Positions 1 through 8,852 of a DNA stretch of 20,436 nucleotides are shown here, in pieces. Made by a program: the position numbers and the translations under genes. The notes beneath the pieces were generated by a model. It saw only the letters and a program-made list of their open reading frames with translations, was not told the DNA's origin and made no database searches. The stretch's first letter is position 1, and every line of letters begins with the position of its first letter. The stretch covers positions 1 to 20,436 of IMG/VR virus record IMGVR_UViG_3300025096_000173, one strand, 5' to 3'. Source of the stretch: a virus.

Positions 1-95
1 TTATTAGTTTGAGACAAAAAACTCACACACAAACAATAGAGTTCTCAGATGAAGATAAAAATAGTCTCTTTGATATGATACAAGGGGAGACATAA
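1..95 (+). CDS. 3' end of an upstream gene (partial)
   Basis: An open frame enters from the left edge (codons start at base 3) and ends with TAA at 93-95, giving about 30 C-terminal residues. The tail is polar and ends in a short acidic helix-like stretch (FSDEDKNSLFDMIQGET). It stops one base before the ATG of the next gene, and its last codons hold that gene's ribosome binding site, as expected for a coupled operon. Too little is present to name the protein. From context it is probably another tail or baseplate component. It could be a chance open frame, but the exact junction with a strong downstream start argues for a real gene end. Confidence 0.6.
   Translation, partial: ISLRQKTHTQTIEFSDEDKNSLFDMIQGET
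82..89 (+). promoter_or_regulatory. Ribosome binding site for the M15 peptidase gene
   Basis: AAGGGGAG lies 7 bases before the ATG at 97, inside the last codons of the upstream partial gene. It is the strongest Shine-Dalgarno-like site in the window and supports the ATG at 97 as the start. Confidence 0.7.
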
Positions 96-96
96 T

Positions 97-1302
97 ATGA
101 GTCGTAATGACGCTATGGACGTTTTCGGTAATGCACTTCGTTCTACGAGAACAGAAAAAAGAAAAACCAAGAATAGAATTCGAGTTAAAGTTTTAGCACC
201 TCCAGTGCCTACTAATGAAAGACAGCTTGCCAGCATTGAAGGCGGTGCGCCGGGAACAACCGCTCATATTGGTGAGTTTCGTTTTAAAGGCAGAATAGTT
301 GAACCAGAATGGGCTGATAATCCTCATTTATTTTTAGGTGATCCTTGTACTATGGAAGATACGGCAACTATAAGCGAAACACTTTCAGCAATATCACTTC
401 ACACCACATGTGTTTCAACTAATCAAGGTGATGGTAATGAAGATATGCCTTCTGCTGGGGATATAGTATTGGTGAATTTTGATCCAAATGAGTTTTCTAT
501 TAATATGCAACGTGCCGAGTATATTGGAATGAAGAGAAAAAACGGAGCAACCGTCCCCGTTGCACTATCGTTTAAGGAACGATGTACGAAATTGGCTGAT
601 CATTTTAAGAATGCAGACACAGGAATTGAATTGTTTGGAGAGTCAGAACAAGCAGATAAGCTTAGATGTCAAATGGATTCTTACAAGAATCAGGGAATGA
701 ATATTTCAGAAAAAGGTAATCAATTATCAAGTTTTGGAGATCTCTCTCCTGAAATGGCAAATGCAGCAAATACGATATTTAGAGCAATATATGTTGAAGG
801 CAAAGGAAAGATTGGATTACAAGTTACTGCCGGTAATGATGTTTCACATTCAGGAACGAGAGAATATGTTAGTCGCCACAAAAAAGGGAATGCAATGGAT
901 TTCACCATTCGAGATACAACTGGCGCCAAGCCTGCACCCGACGCCGGCAAACAATGGAATAAAGATGAAACAGGAGCTTTTGGTAATAATGTTATTGTGA
1001 AAAAAGTTAATGAGATTTTGACAAGAATTGCAGCAGGAAACAGCAAATTTAGATTCATTGACGAATATAACTATCCAACAGGATATGCCTCTGCCGAGCA
1101 TTTTCATGTATCTTGGGGGCTTGGGAGTGAAGGATTGTCAACGTCACAAGCAGCACTCGTTTCGGCGGCAAGTGGGTCAATTGTCCCAATTTCTATTACT
1201 AGTATTCAAGATTCGTCATGCGGCCGCGCCGTGGCAATAGCTTCTGCCGCTGCGACGGAGTGGGAAGCCCTGAGTACTCAAACTCGCGGCGAAGAAACTT
1301 AA
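97..1302 (+). CDS. Tail-associated M15-family peptidase with putative OB-fold-like N-terminal domain
   Basis: A 401-aa protein. Residues 259-269 (SRHKKGNAMDF) give H261-x6-D268, and residues 334-337 (EHFH) give E334-x2-H337. Together these are the complete zinc-ligand and catalytic signature of M15 peptidases (VanX / phage L-Ala-D-Glu endopeptidase type), which cut peptide stems of peptidoglycan. Residues about 55-150 are beta-rich, with AGDIVLVNFDPNEF at 120-133, and resemble the OB-fold part of gp5-type baseplate hub proteins; this part is inferred. The last 60 residues are an Ala/Ser-rich low-complexity tail. There is no signal peptide, so release as an ordinary secreted lysin is not indicated. 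The position at the head of a spike-gp25-gp6 cluster suggests a virion enzyme that opens the cell wall during DNA entry, taking the role of the T4 gp5 lysozyme. An endolysin is the alternative, but the context fits it poorly. Confidence 0.8.
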   Translation: MSRNDAMDVFGNALRSTRTEKRKTKNRIRVKVLAPPVPTNERQLASIEGGAPGTTAHIGEFRFKGRIVEPEWADNPHLFLGDPCTMEDTATISETLSAISLHTTCVSTNQGDGNEDMPSAGDIVLVNFDPNEFSINMQRAEYIGMKRKNGATVPVALSFKERCTKLADHFKNADTGIELFGESEQADKLRCQMDSYKNQGMNISEKGNQLSSFGDLSPEMANAANTIFRAIYVEGKGKIGLQVTAGNDVSHSGTREYVSRHKKGNAMDFTIRDTTGAKPAPDAGKQWNKDETGAFGNNVIVKKVNEILTRIAAGNSKFRFIDEYNYPTGYASAEHFHVSWGLGSEGLSTSQAALVSAASGSIVPISITSIQDSSCGRAVAIASAAATEWEALSTQTRGEET

Positions 1303-1356
1303 GAGATTGTAAGATGGTAAAGGTAGATATAGAACTTTTAAAAGGACAATACATTA

Positions 1357-2553
1357 ATGGCTAAAGACAAACCAGTTTGGTACGATAAAGTTAAAGAACT
1401 TTTTGAAGAAAAAGAAAAACTTAAAGCATCTACGGCTGCATATCAGAGTCAAGTTAACGAAACAATCAAAGCAGAATCCAACATATCAGAACAAGGAGTA
1501 GGCTCTGGTGTTTGGACAGCAGAAGAAATAGTTGGTACAGCAAAAAAAGTCATCACAACTGACTGTCCAGAAAACGTAGTTTGTCCAGATGAAAATGAAA
1601 CAAGTTATAATCCAAAAAAACTAATAGACAATCCAGATGGCATCAATCAGATTCCGTCCAAAAGTGGTTTATATCACACAGAGGGCACAGAACCGGTTGT
1701 AAATTACAAGCGAAAGAAAAATGAAAAAGTTATTTCAAAAGGTAATTCGTGGATAGTTTTCGGCAAAGACGGCCCCGGTTCTGATCGTAGTGGTTATGGC
1801 GCTATCGGCGCACAAAAAGCAGCAGCAATCGATATTGTTGTTGGTAGAGCATCTTCTGTTCGTAACGGCAAAGGCCCAGAAGATGGAGCAATGGTTGATA
1901 ATGATTTTGCCGCTGATGCTGCTAGAATATACATTAGTCAATTAACAGATATTGATAAGAACTTCGATTTAGCAGAAGGGCGATGTAAGAACATCACGCA
2001 GAGATCGGGAATAGGCATTAAAGCAGATGCCGTCAGGGTTATTGGCAGAGAAGGTGTTAAGATAGTTACAGGCAAAGCACAAGCCTGGAAAGGATTCGGA
2101 AGCTCTGGAGAGACAAATTGTTTAGGTGGAAAGATATCACGACCTGCGCCTTGTATTGAATTGATTGCCGGTAATCGAACAGAAAATCCCCCACTTATAC
2201 CTGGGTTTTTTAACCAAGGGGAAATATACAATACAATGCAAGGGGTTGCTCGTGGCGAGAATGTTGTATATGCATTACAAGATTTACACACATCTATTGA
2301 TCAAATATGGAGCGCTTTGTTTCAATTTTTAATATACCAGATGGTTTTCAATGCCGGCATAGGCCCAGCATTGTCACCTCTCCCTGCAGCGCCAATTGTA
2401 GGCGGACTCGCTTCTGCAGCATGCGCTGCGCATGTTAATTTTTGCCTCAATCCTTTGTATCATGTTAGAACTAATCTGTCTACATGGAATGCAAATTATT
2501 TAAACATTTCAGGATATCGATATATACCTAGCAGGAATGTTATTTCCAATTAA
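1357..2553 (+). CDS. Probable baseplate central hub/spike structural protein
   Basis: A 398-aa protein. The N-terminal ~40 residues are charged and helical (KVKELFEEKEKLK). Residues 130-240 form a run of short beta-strand-like segments rich in G, I and V: GAIGAQKAAAIDIVVGR at 148-164, DAARIYISQLTDIDKNF at 187-203, and IGIKADAVRVIGREGVKIVT at 219-238. This strand-turn pattern is what trimeric beta-helix or spike proteins (P2 gpV, gp5 C-terminal domain) look like. A helical segment at about 300-330 follows, then a Pro/Ala-rich hydrophobic stretch to about 360. I recall similar sequences among marine phage structural proteins but cannot verify this. AAAGGA at 1341-1346, ten bases before the ATG, supports the start. 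Position between the tail peptidase and the wedge genes fits a hub or spike partner. The function is inferred; family membership was not searched. Confidence 0.55.
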   Translation: MAKDKPVWYDKVKELFEEKEKLKASTAAYQSQVNETIKAESNISEQGVGSGVWTAEEIVGTAKKVITTDCPENVVCPDENETSYNPKKLIDNPDGINQIPSKSGLYHTEGTEPVVNYKRKKNEKVISKGNSWIVFGKDGPGSDRSGYGAIGAQKAAAIDIVVGRASSVRNGKGPEDGAMVDNDFAADAARIYISQLTDIDKNFDLAEGRCKNITQRSGIGIKADAVRVIGREGVKIVTGKAQAWKGFGSSGETNCLGGKISRPAPCIELIAGNRTENPPLIPGFFNQGEIYNTMQGVARGENVVYALQDLHTSIDQIWSALFQFLIYQMVFNAGIGPALSPLPAAPIVGGLASAACAAHVNFCLNPLYHVRTNLSTWNANYLNISGYRYIPSRNVISN

Positions 2554-2562
2554 TAAAAAACA

Positions 2563-5500
2563 ATGTCAGAATCAGAATTTATAAAATATCAAGATAAAAA
2601 CCGCGACGGACTTATTGATGTCTGTGAGGATTTGGTTGAAGTCAAAGAAGTACAAGCGTGTTTGGCTTGTTCTCCAAACCCTAACGCATTGGTTCCTGAT
2701 TGGACTGCAAAAACAATCACAGAGCCTTTTTTGAATGAAAAGACATGCGAATTTCAGATTACTGTTGTCACAAAATATACAACCACAATTAGTGAAACTC
2801 TTTTAGAACAAAACGCATTAACTCCATTGAGTTCAGAAGAGACAGCGGCAGGTATGAAAGATAGGTTTGATGAATTTGTTGAAGATGCTATTCTCTCATT
2901 ATTGGATGTATATGATAAGGACGATTCACAGGATTCAATTGATGCTATTAAGGAAGTAATAGATTATACGGCTTTTAATTTAGAGCCTCGTCCAAATTCA
3001 AGATTAAAACTTCTTTATTCTGTTCCCTTTGATGATTTAGGTGTTTTAGACGAAGCTGAATCAGAATCAGAAGACGATGAGTCTGAGGATGAAGAAGGGA
3101 CAGCCGCAACTGTTATTTATATGTCTTCTGATATAAAATCTCGATTAATTAAAGTTAGAAAGACATTGAATCTCTATTCGAGATACAAGACAATGTATAC
3201 AGCAGTAGAGGGTGGTAATTTATATTTTACTAATTCGAATAAGCCGTTTGATTTAAGTTTGTATGGTGATGTTGGATTGTTTCCCACTTCATTATTAGGA
3301 AAGACATTAACTCAATTAGATGATTTTTTAATTCAAAAGGGTTATAATCTTCCTGGTGTTGGTGGTGTTGGTGGAATGTTTAACGACAGAGTAACCAAGA
3401 TGGAGTTTAAGTTTACTAAGAAGTTTATATTAAAACGTCTAAAAATATGGACAGAGGGTTGTGGCGAAAAGCCAATTATTTTTAATAAAAAATTAAAACC
3501 CTTATTAGCTCAATCTGCTTGGAAAGATCCGACAGCCATGGCTTATTTTGCTAGATTAGAGGATATGGAAATTGATATCACCGCTCGCACTCCAAAGCCC
3601 TGGTTGGAATTTATCAGAGAGCATACTTATCCACCGATTTATTCTTCAGTTAATGCTATTGTTGGTAATAGTGATCCTGGTGGCTCTGTTGGTAGTTGTA
3701 TTGCGGATTCTCTCGCAGCAGAGGGAAAACAACTTGGACAGGATATTTTAAATGATGTATTTAGCTTGAAAGATGCCATATTATATCAGTTTCATAAAAA
3801 TCTATGTCGCAACTCATTAGAAGAAGTCATTGAGGATGATATAGAAATTGGACATATATATGACCCAAATTCAGATAGTAAGAAGAATATTCTTGCCGCA
3901 GCACAAGAGCAAGCATTCAAACAACTGAAACAAGATGATCAAGTATTCACTAACACATGCGCTAATGTAACAAGTTTAATGGCCAGCACGAAAAACTCAG
4001 CAGCAATGTTGGAGGCTATTTGGAAAGAAGGGTTTGATGAAATCAAGCTTTGTGGTCTTTATGATTTGATGATGGATGCTATAGGTTGTTTGATGGGGGG
4101 ACTGTCTTTAGAAGATGCGCTAGCTAGTATGATAAAGAGCGCCCTACAAGCCATGGGAATAGAAAATTTCGGGAAGTTATTTGTTGGATTATCGCCAGAG
4201 AAACAAGCAGAATTAGATGCATTAGTTAAAAAGAAGATAGAAAGCGGAGATATCTTCAAAGAAGGAAGTGTAAATCAACAACTTTCAGATACTTTGGAGG
4301 GTAAATTAGAATGGAATAAACCTTGGGAACCGACAGAGGCAGGCACAACAGTAAAAGAAGAATTTGAAGAAGCCAGTAAAACTTTCACTGAACCAACTGC
4401 TATGTCGGCAACAGAACAACAAGCGTCATCTCAACTGACAAGACGAACGCTAGCGCAGCAACTTGACGGTAGTAATAAAAATCAATTAAGTCCAAATGTT
4501 GTGATTCAAGCGTATGTTTTAGCTCTTTTAGAAGCGTATTCAGATAATTTGTTGGAATTACTTGATGAGTTGAATAAATTTCCAGGCTCCCAAGTTATTT
4601 CCGCTCTCATTGCTACGCTTGATTGTCCTCGTCCACCTATTTTAAATCCAAATATTTTGGATTTTATTAAATCTATTGAACTTCCGTTTTGTCGCAATAT
4701 TCACGATATTACATTTCCAAGATTAGATAATCCTTTCGGATGGCTTCCTGATATTAAAGACATTTTAAAGTTTATTTGGATGGCAATGAAATTAGCGCTG
4801 CAGCAGTTGATTATTAAAATTTTATTAAAATTAATGATTAAAATTTGTGAGTTAATTGGAAATGCATTATGTAAAGCGTTGGAAACAGCGGGAGATATTG
4901 CAGCATCATTGCCGGCTATGGCGACAGGAAGAACAACATTATCGGATGTAATTAAAGAATCAATCTGTGGTGATGATGCCGATTCAGAGCAAATTGATAA
5001 TACTGTCGTGGATATGTTTTCTTCACTAGGATTAGGTGGACAAGCATTATCCGATAGAGATAAAGTATTGGCATTCGCAGAAGATATTTCATCTTCAACA
5101 ACAAGATCGGAACTAATGAATGCATTTTTAGGTGATCCATCAAGTGATTTCTTGGAGGTTGTTAGTTCTGTAGTCGAGTTTGAATATCCAGAATTTCAAG
5201 ATGCATTGCCTAATAAAGAGGCGCTTGGCAGCTTTTTTAAGAATTCTGGTAATTTAATGCCTCTAGACTTTAAACAACAAATGAGAGATTTCGTTGGTGA
5301 CTTGCCAGAAGGCGATATGTTGCCGGCAAATCCATCACTTTGCGCCACACCAGAACAACTTGAAGAGTTTTGTAATTTAAGGGCAGACATTTTAGAAGGC
5401 AGAGCAACAGAAGATCAGATTAAAGAAATGTGCGATAATAAACCTTTACTTAATGATTTAGATGATTTAGGGGCAATCTTACAAAGCGGCATTCCAGATT

Positions 5501-8500
5501 ATATTGCTAGCAACATGCCGCCTATGACATCTGATCCTGGTTGTGATAATGGAATAGTTCCATTCGAATCCGAAGAACAGAAAGCAGTTGTATCTGCTGC
5601 ATTAGGTGGTGATATGGAACAACTTAAAGTTGATTTTTCATATGATATGTTAGGCAACGGGCCTCAAAAGCAACGATGGGGTTTGATTAACATGATTATG
5701 TCCGATACAATGGGCATGCCGTTGACAGCGCATCATAGAATGGTATTCAATAGAAGACGTTGGGTTGACTTTTATATTGATCCAGGGGAGATTGACGAAG
5801 ACGTATCAGACGATAATGTGGCAAAACTTAAAAGACAAAAAGGAGCATATCCAGAAAAAATAGCAGAACTTCTGCAAACAAGATTAGGTGAATTAGATAC
5901 AACATTCACATCAACAAACGATTATCAGGATGCTGTTACGTTTTCACGAACATATGAAGATTTGGGAATTGATAGATTTGGCAAGAATGTTGATTTATTA
6001 TCATTGCCGGATCTTGGATACAACTACACAACAGAAGTTGATTATAAGAATGAAGAAATTGATTTCATTCAGGAAGCAAGAAAAGAAACTCCAGATATAA
6101 CTTTGGTATTTGAAGATTTGTCTGGTGGTAGATTAGACAGCGATGACCAGGCAGTTTTTTCTTTTGGATTTGAAATGGGGATGTATTTATCTGACTTATA
6201 TGAATCTGGAAGTGTGGTTGTTAATCGTCCTAACGATAATGCAAGAATTAAAATCACAAATGAATATAATGCAGCAGATAAAATAGACTGGGTGGCGCTA
6301 GCGTTGATGCCGCTTACAGCAAAACTTGAACTGATGACAACTTTAAAAGAAAAGATGGAAAATCCAGAATCAATTTTTGAGAGAACTTATGAGTTTCTTT
6401 CGGTTGATGATACGCTTGATGATATTGACTTATCAGATTATCCAGAGTTTTTATCGATATTTGAGACGCCATCATTATACATACCTCAGATTGTGCTTTT
6501 GACAGAAATTTTAAATAACAATGGCGCCACATTATCAAATGCTGAAGTAAAAAGTTTTCATGATGAGGCAATGGGTAATATCTTTAAGACATTTTCTGCC
6601 GCAATTGCAGAAAATGAAGCCGCATTTACTTATGGCGCTGTATTTGATGATTTAACTAAAGGTGATGTTGATTATGTTACTGAAGATGGTGTTTCATATT
6701 CTGAATCAGATTACACCAACGATGACATGGTGCTGGGAATCAGCTATAATCAATTCAAGATGGAAGCTGCCGGCACACCGGAGCTTACCCGAGTCTTTTA
6801 TCTTGATCCTGCACAATATGGCGGTACATATATGAATCCTCCGATATATATCGCACCATTGGCAAATGAAGGATGGTTGGGATTCATTGATATAATGTTC
6901 CCTGAGATAAGTCCATGTAAACCACAAAGAACAGATTTGATTGACTTTGATCAAATTCAAAGTATAATCGATGATGTATATCCAACAATGCCAGAAGATG
7001 AGAGGTTAAAATCTGATCCAGATTGTGTAGTTGAAGTGCCTTATTCTAGAATTCTAGAAAGATCCTCCGCTGCCGCCCTTCAGGGTATTATCACTGCCGC
7101 CATTAGGATATTTGCCAGCGTACATTTATTAAAAGGAATGGCAACATTCAGTAAGTTTTATCCAAAATTTACAGAGGTATATAGTTCGCTTTTTGCACAA
7201 TATATTGTAGAAGATATGGAAGCGAATTTCAAAGATGCTCAAAAGGCTTTTTGGGAATTCTTTAATCCTTTCAAGGATACTGAATTTTGGTATGCATTTT
7301 TGGAGCAATCGGTACAAGTGTATTCACGAAGGGTTGATGATGGTGATATTTTAGATGTTCCAGATAATGTTTTAAATGCATTAATGAGTTTAAATGATAC
7401 TCAAGAATCATTTGATTATCCTTATCGAGAGGATTTAAAAGAAGCAAAAGATTTAGATGAAGTAAGTCGATTAAAAACATTAAAAAATTATCGTTCAAAT
7501 AAGAATTTGGAAGCAGTACAAGAGACAGAAGAGATGGCAAAATTAGTTCTCAAAGAATTGGTTATTGAACAGTTAAATTATATGGGTGAGAAATATGTTG
7601 AGAATCTTGAAATTTTAGGTATGAAGCCTGATGTTTTTGATTTGGATTATTATGTTTTTCAAGAACTTACACAAGGTAGTAGTTTAACGCTTGAAGAAGA
7701 AATAGAAGAAGAAGTGGTTTCTCTCCCAACTGAAGGTGAGGAATTATATACTGATGGCACCGAATTTGTTAACACTGAAACAGATGAAATGTATATTGGA
7801 TATTATCACGTCAATACAAGTGAAGGCGATGTTGTGTATATGGCTGGAGAATTTCATGTAGAAGAAGGGCATGATGTTTTACGTCCGATTGCTGATCAGG
7901 TAATTGTTCCAATTGGAGATGTAGAAGATTATGGTTATTCTCCATCTGCCAGCACAGAACAGCCGTTTTTGATTGAGAAATATATCAGTATTGATGGTAA
8001 AAAATACGCATCAGACGATGCTATCGATATTATTACAGCAAATGATGATACATTGCTTATATCTGAAGTTTATCCTGGTACGCTAGAAAAAGTTGTCGGC
8101 AGTGCAGGACAAGTTACTGGATTAACTGGCGAATTAGGAGTTCGTTATGGGTTGTTGTTTTCTATTGTGATAAATGGTACTGCCTACGAGGCAACAAGTG
8201 TCGAAGTGGATGCTCTAGATATGCTTATTGCCTCTACTCCTCCATTTGAAGGTGATAGTAAGTTATTATTGTGTTTGCTAAATATGCTTAAAAACGATGA
8301 CACTTATAAATTAGCAGTACAATATGCTTTCCCGATGAAAAAAGTTTTATCAATGTTGGCAATATATAATTCTGAAGCATTTTTGCCATCCATTGGAGAG
8401 GTGACAGTAGAAGCAGGAGCAGCATATGGAACAGACACAGATATGGATACTAAACCAGGAATGCAAGTTGAATATGATTCTAGTGGCGTTGCGAGTTCAT

Positions 8501-8826
8501 CTGTAGCTCAGTCTGGTTGGGCAAATATTGATGATCGTAGCCAGATACCAACTCCATTTGTTACTACGTGGGACGAATGGGATCGTGTTTTATTAAGAAA
8601 CTCCAAAAGTCGAATTAAGAAGTTGTTTAAAACGCACTATAATTCTAGAGACTTCGATCCCGGCGATCCCGATGGAGCCAATAAACCTGGAAAAATCATT
8701 ATTAATGGATTGAGAGAAGGATTGAAACCACCAACAGGCATGCATTTACTACCATGGTGGAAATTCCGAATGAGAAGATCTAATCCATTTAATTCCAAAG
8801 GTACGCTTTGTGAAAAAGAAGATTGA
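2563..8826 (+). CDS. Giant virion structural protein (2087 aa) with N-terminal EF-hand-like loop
   Basis: I do not recognise a named family. Visible parts, in order: a 12-residue EF-hand-like loop at 11-22 (DKNRDGLIDVCE, acidic or N at positions 1, 3, 5, Gly 6, Ile 8, Asp 9, Glu 12); a Cys-x2-Cys followed by a Pro-rich run at 33-47 (CLACSPNPNALVPDW); a highly acidic linker at about 163-181; a strongly hydrophobic, Lys-spaced helical stretch at about 731-790; long mixed helical regions to about 1710; a His/Tyr-rich beta segment near 1745-1770 (GYYHV, GEFHVEEGHD); further Asp-rich turns near 1960 (DTDMD) and 2030 (DPGDPDG); and a basic C-terminus. The ATG at 2563 follows the previous stop by nine bases with no clear Shine-Dalgarno site, so it probably depends on coupling. 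Lying between the spike genes and gp25, it is likely a baseplate or hub component. A tape-measure role is an alternative, but the Cys-rich, domain-like composition and position argue against it. Confidence 0.65.
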   Translation: MSESEFIKYQDKNRDGLIDVCEDLVEVKEVQACLACSPNPNALVPDWTAKTITEPFLNEKTCEFQITVVTKYTTTISETLLEQNALTPLSSEETAAGMKDRFDEFVEDAILSLLDVYDKDDSQDSIDAIKEVIDYTAFNLEPRPNSRLKLLYSVPFDDLGVLDEAESESEDDESEDEEGTAATVIYMSSDIKSRLIKVRKTLNLYSRYKTMYTAVEGGNLYFTNSNKPFDLSLYGDVGLFPTSLLGKTLTQLDDFLIQKGYNLPGVGGVGGMFNDRVTKMEFKFTKKFILKRLKIWTEGCGEKPIIFNKKLKPLLAQSAWKDPTAMAYFARLEDMEIDITARTPKPWLEFIREHTYPPIYSSVNAIVGNSDPGGSVGSCIADSLAAEGKQLGQDILNDVFSLKDAILYQFHKNLCRNSLEEVIEDDIEIGHIYDPNSDSKKNILAAAQEQAFKQLKQDDQVFTNTCANVTSLMASTKNSAAMLEAIWKEGFDEIKLCGLYDLMMDAIGCLMGGLSLEDALASMIKSALQAMGIENFGKLFVGLSPEKQAELDALVKKKIESGDIFKEGSVNQQLSDTLEGKLEWNKPWEPTEAGTTVKEEFEEASKTFTEPTAMSATEQQASSQLTRRTLAQQLDGSNKNQLSPNVVIQAYVLALLEAYSDNLLELLDELNKFPGSQVISALIATLDCPRPPILNPNILDFIKSIELPFCRNIHDITFPRLDNPFGWLPDIKDILKFIWMAMKLALQQLIIKILLKLMIKICELIGNALCKALETAGDIAASLPAMATGRTTLSDVIKESICGDDADSEQIDNTVVDMFSSLGLGGQALSDRDKVLAFAEDISSSTTRSELMNAFLGDPSSDFLEVVSSVVEFEYPEFQDALPNKEALGSFFKNSGNLMPLDFKQQMRDFVGDLPEGDMLPANPSLCATPEQLEEFCNLRADILEGRATEDQIKEMCDNKPLLNDLDDLGAILQSGIPDYIASNMPPMTSDPGCDNGIVPFESEEQKAVVSAALGGDMEQLKVDFSYDMLGNGPQKQRWGLINMIMSDTMGMPLTAHHRMVFNRRRWVDFYIDPGEIDEDVSDDNVAKLKRQKGAYPEKIAELLQTRLGELDTTFTSTNDYQDAVTFSRTYEDLGIDRFGKNVDLLSLPDLGYNYTTEVDYKNEEIDFIQEARKETPDITLVFEDLSGGRLDSDDQAVFSFGFEMGMYLSDLYESGSVVVNRPNDNARIKITNEYNAADKIDWVALALMPLTAKLELMTTLKEKMENPESIFERTYEFLSVDDTLDDIDLSDYPEFLSIFETPSLYIPQIVLLTEILNNNGATLSNAEVKSFHDEAMGNIFKTFSAAIAENEAAFTYGAVFDDLTKGDVDYVTEDGVSYSESDYTNDDMVLGISYNQFKMEAAGTPELTRVFYLDPAQYGGTYMNPPIYIAPLANEGWLGFIDIMFPEISPCKPQRTDLIDFDQIQSIIDDVYPTMPEDERLKSDPDCVVEVPYSRILERSSAAALQGIITAAIRIFASVHLLKGMATFSKFYPKFTEVYSSLFAQYIVEDMEANFKDAQKAFWEFFNPFKDTEFWYAFLEQSVQVYSRRVDDGDILDVPDNVLNALMSLNDTQESFDYPYREDLKEAKDLDEVSRLKTLKNYRSNKNLEAVQETEEMAKLVLKELVIEQLNYMGEKYVENLEILGMKPDVFDLDYYVFQELTQGSSLTLEEEIEEEVVSLPTEGEELYTDGTEFVNTETDEMYIGYYHVNTSEGDVVYMAGEFHVEEGHDVLRPIADQVIVPIGDVEDYGYSPSASTEQPFLIEKYISIDGKKYASDDAIDIITANDDTLLISEVYPGTLEKVVGSAGQVTGLTGELGVRYGLLFSIVINGTAYEATSVEVDALDMLIASTPPFEGDSKLLLCLLNMLKNDDTYKLAVQYAFPMKKVLSMLAIYNSEAFLPSIGEVTVEAGAAYGTDTDMDTKPGMQVEYDSSGVASSSVAQSGWANIDDRSQIPTPFVTTWDEWDRVLLRNSKSRIKKLFKTHYNSRDFDPGDPDGANKPGKIIINGLREGLKPPTGMHLLPWWKFRMRRSNPFNSKGTLCEKED

Positions 8827-8839
8827 CTCTATTTATAGT

Positions 8840-8843
8840 GAGG
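8840..8843 (+). promoter_or_regulatory. Ribosome binding site for gp25-like gene
   Basis: GAGG lies nine bases before the ATG at 8853, in the 26-base gap after the giant gene, and supports that start. Confidence 0.5.
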
Positions 8844-8852
8844 TAGAATAAT

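Noticed and set aside
1314-1364. A 16-codon open frame (MVKVDIELLKGQYING) in the gap before the 1357 gene, overlapping its start.
   Set aside because: No clear ribosome binding site of its own and too short to judge. It overlaps the better supported start with AAAGGA upstream, so it is probably chance.
3354-3374. Short GGTGTT/GGTGGT tandem-like repeat in the giant gene.
   Set aside because: It encodes a Gly-Val-Gly-Gly turn (GVGGVGG) and is too short to be a meaningful repeat element.
7271-7540. Minus-strand open frames of 60-117 codons throughout, such as 7271-7540, 1938-2291 and 720-1058.
   Set aside because: They lie fully inside strongly supported plus-strand genes, lack ribosome binding sites and domain features, and are shadow frames.
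8830-8837. TATTTATA in the 26-base gap before gp25, which reads as TATAAATA on the minus strand.
   Set aside because: It would fire leftward against the operon with no minus-strand gene to serve. It is expected by chance.
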